Made by a program: the position numbers and the translations under genes. Positions 6,184-11,786 of a stretch of DNA of 11,786 nucleotides are shown here, piece after piece. The notes under the pieces were generated by a model. That model had not been told where the DNA came from and ran no database searches. It saw nothing but the letters and a program-made list of their open reading frames with translations. Source of the DNA: an uncultured Aquincola sp. Lineage in GTDB: Bacteria; Pseudomonadota; Gammaproteobacteria; Burkholderiales; Burkholderiaceae. How positions within the stretch are numbered: position 1 is the stretch's first letter; each line of letters begins with the position of its first letter. The DNA lies in the NCBI GenBank assembly GCA_937883885.1, contig CAKZXL010000410.1, positions 1 through 11,786 on the forward strand. The letters run 5' to 3'.

Positions 6184-7581
6184 ATGGGATTGAGGTGGCG
6201 CCGGCCCTTGGCGGTCTGCGGCGTTGCGCTGGCGTGCCTGCCTGGGAGCGCCAGCGGCGTGCCGGCAGCGGCCAGCGTGCGCTTGGCCAGCCCGATGGGC
6301 AGCACCTGGGCCTGGAGCCTGGCCGGCGGCATGACGCTGCTGCTGGCGCTGCTGGCCGTCTACACGCTGCGCCACTACCTGTTCTCCGTCAACCGGCTGT
6401 TCGGCGCGCAGCGCCATCCGTACGCCAGCATCGTCAGCGCCGACTGGCCGCGCGTGACCATCTTCGTGGCCGCCCACAACGAAGAGGCGGTGATCGCCGG
6501 CTGCCTGGAGAACCTGATGGGCGTGGACTACCCGCCCGAGCGCATGCTGGTGGTGCCGGTGAACGACCGCTCCAGCGACCGCACGCGCGAGATCATCGAC
6601 GAGTGCGTGGCCCGCTACCCTGGCCGCATCCGCCCCTTTCACCGCACCGGCGGCAAGCCCGGCAAGGCCGCTGCGCTGAAGGACGCCACCGAGACGGTGG
6701 ACACCGACTTCATCATCGTCTTCGACGCCGACTACCTGCCTTCGCGCGGCTTGATCCGCCGCCTGATGGCGCCTTTCACCGACCCCGAGGTGGGCGCGGT
6801 GATGGGCCGCGTGATCCCCGACAACGTGGGCGCCAACCTGCTGACGCGGCTGCTGGACCTGGAGCGCTCGGGCGGCTACCAGGTGGACCAGCAGGCGCGC
6901 ATGAACCTGGGCCTGGTGCCCCAGTACGGCGGCACGGTGGGCGGCATCCGCCTGTCGGCATTGCGCGCGGTGGGCGGCTGGCACGACGACGTGCTGGCCG
7001 AGGACACCGACCTCACCTACCGGCTGCTGCTGGGCGGCTGGCGCACCGTCTACCACAACCGCGCCGAGTGCTATGAAGAGGTGCCGCAGAACTGGGCGGT
7101 GCGGGTGCGGCAGATCAAGCGCTGGGCCAAGGGCCACAACCAGGCCATGGTGCGCCACAGCCTGGCGCTGCTGCGCTGCCGCGGCCTGTCGCTGACCGAG
7201 CGGCTGGATGGCGTGCTGCTGCTGGGCGTGTACCTGATGGCGCCGCTGCTGATGCTGGGCTGGGTGATCAGCCTGCTGCTGTACTTCAGCGTCACCGCCC
7301 AGGTCACCACGCCGGCGCTGCTGCTGCTGGCCTTCATGGGGCACAGCGCGCTGGGCAACTTCGCGGCCTTCTTCGAGATCGCGGCGGCGGTGCACCTCGA
7401 CCGCTCGCACCAGCGGGTGCGGCTGCTGGCCTTCAACTGGCTGGGCTTTCTGGTCAGTGCGGTGGCCATCTTCCGCGGCGTGCTGGAGCAGCTGCTGCTG
7501 GACCGGCTGCCGGGCAAGGGCTTCCAGTGGGACAAGACGGTGCGCTACCGCGCCCCCGCCTCGCGCCAGACCCCGGCCTGA
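6184..7581 (+). CDS. Membrane processive family-2 glycosyltransferase (BcsA/PgaC/NodC-like)
   Basis: A 465-residue inner-membrane glycosyltransferase. A signal-like hydrophobic stretch (about 8-30) precedes a membrane helix at 44-66. The cytosolic GT-A domain has VTIFVAAHNEE (91-101), VNDRSSDRT with UDP-binding Asp128, a KPGKAAALKDA loop, metal-binding DAD (181-183), the acceptor-base motif AEDTD (272-276) and QIKRW (310-314). The last is the QxxRW motif of processive synthases, which hold the growing chain and thread it through the membrane. Further membrane helices lie at about 343-370, 376-400 and 412-434. This architecture is shared by poly-GlcNAc, chitin-oligosaccharide, hyaluronan and cellulose synthases. 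No PilZ domain is present, so direct c-di-GMP binding is not expected. The ATG is preceded by GGGGGGA. The next gene begins 3 nt after the stop. Polymer identity is unknown; an amino sugar is suggested by the downstream deacetylase and epimerase. Confidence 0.9.
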   Translation: MGLRWRRPLAVCGVALACLPGSASGVPAAASVRLASPMGSTWAWSLAGGMTLLLALLAVYTLRHYLFSVNRLFGAQRHPYASIVSADWPRVTIFVAAHNEEAVIAGCLENLMGVDYPPERMLVVPVNDRSSDRTREIIDECVARYPGRIRPFHRTGGKPGKAAALKDATETVDTDFIIVFDADYLPSRGLIRRLMAPFTDPEVGAVMGRVIPDNVGANLLTRLLDLERSGGYQVDQQARMNLGLVPQYGGTVGGIRLSALRAVGGWHDDVLAEDTDLTYRLLLGGWRTVYHNRAECYEEVPQNWAVRVRQIKRWAKGHNQAMVRHSLALLRCRGLSLTERLDGVLLLGVYLMAPLLMLGWVISLLLYFSVTAQVTTPALLLLAFMGHSALGNFAAFFEIAAAVHLDRSHQRVRLLAFNWLGFLVSAVAIFRGVLEQLLLDRLPGKGFQWDKTVRYRAPASRQTPA

Positions 7582-7584
7582 ACC

Positions 7585-8733
7585 ATGACGGTGGTGATGA
7601 CCTGGCTGGCGCTGTTCAGCCTGACGGCCGTGGTGCTGCTGTTGCCGATGCTGCCGGCACTGGCCGAATGGCGCCGCCCGCGCGACGCGACGCCGCTGCA
7701 CATCGACGCACAGGACGCGCTCGATCCCGACCTGCTGGCGCGGCGATTTGCGCAGCGGCTGGCGCAAGCGCTGCGTGAGGGCGCCGACCGTCTGGGTGAT
7801 CAGGCCCTGGTGCGCCTGCCCGAGGTGCCACCCGGCGCCTGGCCGCTGAACGCCGACGAGCGAACTCGCGGCCATAGCGACCGCGTCTGGTCGGTGGCCG
7901 GCAGTGCGCAGCTGCCCGAGGGCATCGCCTTCCATGCCGAAGTGGCCGCCGACACCGACCTGCACACCGCCGCCGGCAGGACCTGCCGCGCCTTGCTGGC
8001 CGGCCAGCGGCTGTGGCTGTCGCCGGGCACCCAGGTGCTGCGCTGGGCCCATGCGCCGCAGGTGCAGGTGGCCGACGACGCCGTGCTGCAAGGCCGCTGC
8101 ACCGCCGATGCCCTGCTGGCCGTGCAGGGCCGTGCCAGCTTTCAGCTGCTGCATGCGCCGCAGCTGCAGTTCGGCCCGCCAGGCGCCCCCGCGCAGCCCC
8201 TGCCCGACACGCTGCCCGAGCCCGAGGCCCATCTGCCCATCGCCTGGCACCCAGTCACCGGTCGCGGCGTGGCCCAGGGGCCGCTGCAGATGCCGCCGGG
8301 CCGGCGCTGGCAGGGCGATCTGGTGGGCCTGGCCACGGTGCAGCTGGGCGAAGGCTGCCATGCACGCGGCAGCCTCAAGGCCCGACGCGCGCTGGTGGTG
8401 GGCGCCGGCAGCCGCATCGACGGCAACGTGATCGCCGAAGGGGCGATCACGCTGGGCGAAGGCTGCGTGGTGCAAGGCGTGGTGGCCTCTGAAACTTCGG
8501 TGCGCCTGGGCCGCGGCTGCCGCATCGGCGCCCCCGGTCGGCCCGCCACGGTCACGGCACCGCGCATCGACGTGGCCGCCGGCGTGCAGGTGCACGGCAC
8601 CGTGTGGGCGGTGGAAGCCGGCTGGGCCGAAGGCCTGGCCGGGCCGCTGCACGCGCTGCAGACGCCGGCCGAAGCCGCCGATGCGCTGCCACCCACCGCC
8701 CCGCTGGCAGCCGCCTGGAAGGCGGCCATCTGA
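7585..8733 (+). CDS. Membrane-anchored beta-helix protein, polymer-forming/bactofilin-like
   Basis: A 382-residue protein with one N-terminal membrane helix (about 6-27), then a basic linker (AEWRRPRD) and an amphipathic helical segment (45-70). The rest consists of short hydrophobic turns with recurrent G-x-G, acidic and V/I positions. The clearest are LATVQLGEGCHARGSLKARR (249-268), VVGAGSRIDGNVIAEG (271-286), AITLGEGCVVQGVVASE (287-303) and SVRLGRGCRIG (305-315), preceded by a weaker set at 105-195. This periodicity is the signature of right-handed beta-helices such as bactofilins, which self-polymerise, and of hexapeptide-repeat enzymes. No acyltransferase active-site histidine pattern is apparent. 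The reading is a membrane-attached scaffold next to the glycosyltransferase (3-nt gap) and deacetylase (TGATG overlap), perhaps placing the synthase. The fold is moderately sure; the role is inference. ATG 7597 is an alternative start. Confidence 0.75.
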   Translation: MTVVMTWLALFSLTAVVLLLPMLPALAEWRRPRDATPLHIDAQDALDPDLLARRFAQRLAQALREGADRLGDQALVRLPEVPPGAWPLNADERTRGHSDRVWSVAGSAQLPEGIAFHAEVAADTDLHTAAGRTCRALLAGQRLWLSPGTQVLRWAHAPQVQVADDAVLQGRCTADALLAVQGRASFQLLHAPQLQFGPPGAPAQPLPDTLPEPEAHLPIAWHPVTGRGVAQGPLQMPPGRRWQGDLVGLATVQLGEGCHARGSLKARRALVVGAGSRIDGNVIAEGAITLGEGCVVQGVVASETSVRLGRGCRIGAPGRPATVTAPRIDVAAGVQVHGTVWAVEAGWAEGLAGPLHALQTPAEAADALPPTAPLAAAWKAAI

Positions 8734-10631
8734 TGGCGCTGCCGGCCTTTTGGCGGCAGGCCCGCTTGCACCGCGGGCTGCTGGTGCTGGCCGTGGCGGC
8801 CTGCTTGGTGGCCGCCGCCAGCTTCGGCCTGGCGGCCTGGTGGCGCGGCGGGCCCAGCGTGCCCACCCACTTGACGCTGCTGGTGCCCGACGGCCTGTCG
8901 GAAGACGACGTGCGGGTGCGTGCCTGGCGCGACGCGGCCGAAGAAACCGGCTTTCCGCTCGTGGTGCGGCCGGCTTCTTCGCTGCTGCGGCCGCTGGCCG
9001 GCGAGGCGGCCGCCGCCCTCATCGTGCCCGACTCGGTGCACCGGCAGATGAACGATGCGCTGGTGGATGCGCTGCAGGCGCAGGTGGAAGCCGGCGCAGC
9101 CCTGATGCTGGTGCACGACGCCGGCATCGCCGACCTCGACGGCCACTACCACCCGGGGCAGTCGCGGCTGTCGGCGCTGGCCGGCGTGCGCTATGGGCTG
9201 TATGGCCAGCTGCGCGAGCACATGCTGCGCGAGCAGGAAGCGTGGATGGACACCGTGGCCGTGCCGCTGCTGCGGCTGCCGCCCGGCAAGCTGATGCGCG
9301 AGGACCTGAAGAGCCCGCTCACCTCGGCCCAGCCGGCGCCGGTGGATGGCGAGGAGCTGGCCGTTTCCAGCTATGCCTATGGCCGGCTGCGCTACCCGGT
9401 CTTCGTCACCGAAGGCCGCTTCGAGGGCCGGCGCCTGATGCATGGCGAAGGCAGCACCGTGCTGGCCGGCGTGCACGCCGCCGGCCGTGGCCAGGTGCTG
9501 TTCGTCAACCTGCCGCTGACCTACCTCAAGCTGCGCACCGACGGCTTTTTCATGCACAGCTTCCTGCGCTACTTCGCGCAGGAACTGGTGGGTCTGCCGC
9601 AGCTGGCTTCCATGCCCGATGCCCGCGGCGCGCTGGTGATGAACTGGCACATCGACTCGGCCCGCGCCGAGCCGGCGATGGAAAAGCTGGGCGCGCTGGG
9701 CGCCTTCGAGCAAGGGCCTTATTCGATGCACCTGACCGCCGGCCCCGACGTGGACGTGCCCGGCGACGGCGGCGGCATCGACCTGGCCCACAACCCGGCG
9801 ATGCAGGCCTGGGTCAGGCGCTTCATCGAGCGCGGCGACGAGGTAGGCAGCCACGGCGGCTGGATCCACAACGGCTTCGGCCGGCTGGTGGAAACGCAGT
9901 CGGTGCAAGCCTCGGTCGAGCTGATCGAGCGCAACTCGGCCGTGGTGCAACAGGCCAGCGGCCGCACGGTGCGCGAGTACTCGGCCCCCACCGGCACCCA
10001 CCCGGCCTGGGTCACGCCCTGGCTGCGCGCGCATGGCATCCACGCCTACTACTTCACCGGCGACATCGGCATGCCGCCCACCCGCAGCTACCAGGACGGC
10101 CAGCGCAGCCCGCCCGACATGTGGGCCTTTCCGGTGCTCAGCTACGGGCCCTATGCGGCGTTCGAAGAAGCCAGCGCCGCCGGCATTCCGCAGGACGACG
10201 TGGCCGCCTGGCTGGTGGACGTGGCCGACTACTGCGCCCAGCAGCGCACCGTGCGGCTGGTGTACTTCCACCCGCCGGGCATCGCCATCTTTCCTGATGC
10301 GTTTTCGCGCTGGCTGCGCCACACCCGCCGGCTGGTGGACGCCGGCCAGCTGCGCTGGACCACGATGGCCGCCCATGCCGAATTCGCCAACCAGCGCCTG
10401 GCGGTGGATTGGCAGGTGGCGGCCGAAGGCGGCGCCGCGTTGCGCCTGACCGCACGCCACGCGCAATCGCTGCACCACATGAGCTGGCTGCTGCCCGCCG
10501 GCCGCTATGGCCAGCCCGCGCTGCTGGCCGGCGATGCCGAGATCGTGCGTGAAGGCCCGCAGTGGCGCATCACCGCGCGCGACGTGACCCAACTCGACCT
10601 GCGGCTGCCCGTGCTGGCGGCCGCGCCCTGA
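8733..10631 (+). CDS. Membrane-anchored two-domain NodB-like polysaccharide deacetylase
   Basis: A 632-residue protein. A membrane anchor at about 14-37 is followed by an alpha/beta domain (45-290; THLTLLVPDGLSEDDV, AALIVPD, GAALMLVHDAG, GRGQVLFVNLPL) resembling a glutamine-amidotransferase-like/Rossmann fold without evident catalytic residues. The NodB-like domain (about 298-550) has LVMNWHIDSA (His306, Asp308), GDEVGSHGGWIHN (His374, His379), EYSAPTGTHPAW (415-426), YYFTGDIG and LVYFHPPG (His513). A beta-rich tail (555-632) may bind glycan. Family enzymes remove N-acetyl groups using a metal held by Asp-His-His. Here the first motif is His-x-Asp instead of Asp-Asp, and the histidines are spaced H-x4-H instead of H-x3-H, so metal geometry or activity may differ. 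The ATG overlaps the previous stop (TGATG), which favours this start over an upstream in-frame one lacking an N-terminal anchor. The catalytic part should face the periplasm. Confidence 0.82.
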   Translation: MALPAFWRQARLHRGLLVLAVAACLVAAASFGLAAWWRGGPSVPTHLTLLVPDGLSEDDVRVRAWRDAAEETGFPLVVRPASSLLRPLAGEAAAALIVPDSVHRQMNDALVDALQAQVEAGAALMLVHDAGIADLDGHYHPGQSRLSALAGVRYGLYGQLREHMLREQEAWMDTVAVPLLRLPPGKLMREDLKSPLTSAQPAPVDGEELAVSSYAYGRLRYPVFVTEGRFEGRRLMHGEGSTVLAGVHAAGRGQVLFVNLPLTYLKLRTDGFFMHSFLRYFAQELVGLPQLASMPDARGALVMNWHIDSARAEPAMEKLGALGAFEQGPYSMHLTAGPDVDVPGDGGGIDLAHNPAMQAWVRRFIERGDEVGSHGGWIHNGFGRLVETQSVQASVELIERNSAVVQQASGRTVREYSAPTGTHPAWVTPWLRAHGIHAYYFTGDIGMPPTRSYQDGQRSPPDMWAFPVLSYGPYAAFEEASAAGIPQDDVAAWLVDVADYCAQQRTVRLVYFHPPGIAIFPDAFSRWLRHTRRLVDAGQLRWTTMAAHAEFANQRLAVDWQVAAEGGAALRLTARHAQSLHHMSWLLPAGRYGQPALLAGDAEIVREGPQWRITARDVTQLDLRLPVLAAAP

Positions 10632-10659
10632 TCCCTCCCTACCCGCCGCTTTGCCGCCC

Positions 10660-11786
10660 ATGCTTGCGCCCACCCGCCCCGACGCGGCCCGCCCCGTGTT
10701 GATCTCGGTCGGCACCCGCCCCGAGATCATCAAGATGGCCCCGCTGTACGACGCGCTGCGCGCCGCCGGCCTGCCGGTGGCCTGGGTGCACACCGGCCAG
10801 CACGCCGACATGGCCGAGACGCTGTACGAGTTCTTCGGCATCCACCCCGCCCACCGGCTGACGCTGGAGCGCCGCAACGGCCGCCTGGCCCACCTCAACA
10901 GCCTGCTGCTGGAGCAGCTGACCGAGGTGTTCGAGGCCGCGCAGCCGCAGGCCGTGCTGGTGCATGGCGACACCACCAGCACCTGGGCCTCGGCGCAGGC
11001 GGCCTTCTACCTGGACGTGCCCATCGGCCACGTGGAAGCCGGGCTGCGCACCTTCAATGCCCGCGAACCTTTTCCTGAAGAAAAGAACCGCGAGCTGACC
11101 GCCCGGCTGGCGCACTGGCACTTCGCGCCCACCGCCGGCGCCGCCGCCAACCTGCGGGCCGAAGGCATTGCCGCGGCCCGCATCCACCAGGTGGGCAACA
11201 CCGCGGTGGACGCCGCACTGGGCGGCTGCCAGCGCCTGGGCATGCTGCTGGACCAGGGCCGGCCGGTGCTGCCGCCCGAGATCGACGCGCTGCGCGCCCG
11301 CCTGGCCGGCCAGCCGCTGGTCACGGTGACGGCCCACCGCCGCGAGAACTGGGGCGAAGGCATCCGCGACGTGGCGCGCGCGGTGGCCCAGTTGCTGGCG
11401 CAGCACCCAGCGCTGCAGGTGGTGTGGCCGGTGCACGGCAATCCCGCGGTGGCCGACACGGTGCGTGGCGAGCTGGGCCAGCTGCCGCCGGCGCTGGCCA
11501 GCCGGCTGACGCTGTGCCCGCCGCTGGACTACCCGGCGCTGCTGTGGTGCCTGCGGCACAGCGCGCTGGCGCTCACCGATTCGGGCGGCATCCAGGAAGA
11601 AGGCGCGGCCCTGTCCACCCCCGTGCTGGTGCTGCGCAACACCACCGAGCGGCCCGAGCTGATCGAAGCCGGCGCCGGCGAGCTGGTGGGCACCGACGGC
11701 GCCCGCATCGTGGCCCGCGTCGGCCAGCTGCTGGCCGAGCCGGCCGCGCTGCAGCGCATGCGCGATGCCATCAACCCCTTCGGCGA
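10660..11786 (+). CDS. wecB: UDP-N-acetylglucosamine 2-epimerase (non-hydrolysing), C-terminus cut by right edge
   Basis: This cytosolic enzyme interconverts UDP-GlcNAc and UDP-ManNAc. The 375 complete codons cover nearly the whole family length of about 376, so only a few residues are missing. Landmarks are VGTRPEIIKMAPL (17-29), HTGQH (44-48), HGDTTST (Asp104), HVEAGLRT (Glu126), PFPEEKNRELTARL (Glu140/141), VGNTAVDA (178-185), TAHRREN (His226), PVHGNP (257-262), DSGGIQEEGA (307-316) and RNTTERPE (326-333). These match the catalytic Asp, Glu, Glu and His and the UDP-binding residues of E. coli WecB, so it should be active. It begins 28 nt after the deacetylase stop and probably belongs to the same transcript, supplying UDP-ManNAc for the polymer or for a separate glycan. 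No Shine-Dalgarno is evident at the ATG. The frame stays open to the window end. Confidence 0.93.
   Translation, partial: MLAPTRPDAARPVLISVGTRPEIIKMAPLYDALRAAGLPVAWVHTGQHADMAETLYEFFGIHPAHRLTLERRNGRLAHLNSLLLEQLTEVFEAAQPQAVLVHGDTTSTWASAQAAFYLDVPIGHVEAGLRTFNAREPFPEEKNRELTARLAHWHFAPTAGAAANLRAEGIAAARIHQVGNTAVDAALGGCQRLGMLLDQGRPVLPPEIDALRARLAGQPLVTVTAHRRENWGEGIRDVARAVAQLLAQHPALQVVWPVHGNPAVADTVRGELGQLPPALASRLTLCPPLDYPALLWCLRHSALALTDSGGIQEEGAALSTPVLVLRNTTERPELIEAGAGELVGTDGARIVARVGQLLAEPAALQRMRDAINPFG

Noticed and set aside
5839..8652. Very long minus-strand open frame (937 codons) opposite the aldolase, glycosyltransferase and beta-helix genes
   Set aside because: High-GC codon bias suppresses stops on the opposite strand. 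The translation is Gln/His/Arg/Ala-rich low-complexity sequence without domains, and the plus strand carries recognisable conserved proteins throughout.
8604..8732. Upstream in-frame start for the deacetylase
   Set aside because: It would overlap the beta-helix gene by 130 bp. The TGATG junction at 8731-8735 and the membrane anchor right after it support the start at 8733.
6184..10631. Assignment to poly-GlcNAc (pga), cellulose, Pel or hyaluronan operons
   Set aside because: No PgaA/PgaB-, BcsB-, PelF- or HasB-like partner is present in the window, and no PilZ domain is seen on the synthase. Shared GT2 motifs alone do not define the polymer.
8142..10982. Long minus-strand open frame (946 codons) opposite the deacetylase and epimerase
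   Set aside because: Same antisense artefact: composition reflects complemented codons of the real genes, and no family motifs are visible.
1..11786. CRISPR array, tRNA/rRNA genes, insertion sequence ends or a defence system
   Set aside because: No regularly spaced repeats, no tRNA-like or rRNA-like sequence, and no transposase, nuclease or toxin-antitoxin genes were recognised by eye.

Overview
The window is about 70% GC, densely coded, and has the third-position G/C bias of a beta-proteobacterium. The best guess is Burkholderiales of the Rubrivivax/Leptothrix/Ideonella type. This rests on composition, a Bug/TTT-type periplasmic binding protein, and abundant LysR regulators; it is inference, because there is no rRNA or other marker gene. 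I saw no tRNA, rRNA, insertion sequence, CRISPR array or phage gene, and base composition is uniform apart from two short AT-richer regulatory patches (about 260-300 and 6095-6140).

Region 1 (1-2634) is a small-carboxylate module. The N-terminus of a LysR regulator (minus strand, cut by the left edge) diverges from an FMN-dependent alpha-hydroxy-acid oxidase/dehydrogenase. The oxidase overlaps, by ATGA, the gene for a secreted Bug-type solute-binding protein. A perfect 9-bp inverted repeat lies in the divergent intergenic region. A plausible reading is that the LysR senses a 2-hydroxy acid or related carboxylate, the Bug protein captures it, and the oxidase converts it to the 2-oxo acid.

Region 2 (2665-6028) is a set of housekeeping and accessory genes. 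It holds an enlarged SRAP (YedK/HMCES-like) protein for abasic-site repair. Convergent to it is a second LysR gene whose N-terminal helix is not recognisable. Divergent from that LysR is a likely two-gene operon of a haloacid-dehalogenase-type hydrolase and a class II aldolase/adducin-type protein.

Region 3 (6029-11786, running off the right edge) is the most interesting part: a tightly packed plus-strand cluster that looks like a cell-surface polysaccharide locus. It follows a 155-bp intergenic region with three successive dyad symmetries. In order it encodes a membrane processive family-2 glycosyltransferase, a membrane-anchored beta-helix (bactofilin-like/polymer-forming) protein, a membrane-anchored two-domain NodB-like polysaccharide deacetylase with an unusual active-site motif, and UDP-GlcNAc 2-epimerase (WecB). 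The gaps are 3 nt, a 1-nt overlap and 28 nt. The inferred scheme is that WecB supplies UDP-ManNAc from UDP-GlcNAc, the glycosyltransferase polymerises and extrudes an amino-sugar chain, the deacetylase trims N-acetyl groups outside the membrane, and the beta-helix protein acts as a scaffold. The combination does not match the pga, bcs, pel, alg or has operons as I know them. It is my candidate for an undescribed system, though the chemistry cannot be established from sequence alone.
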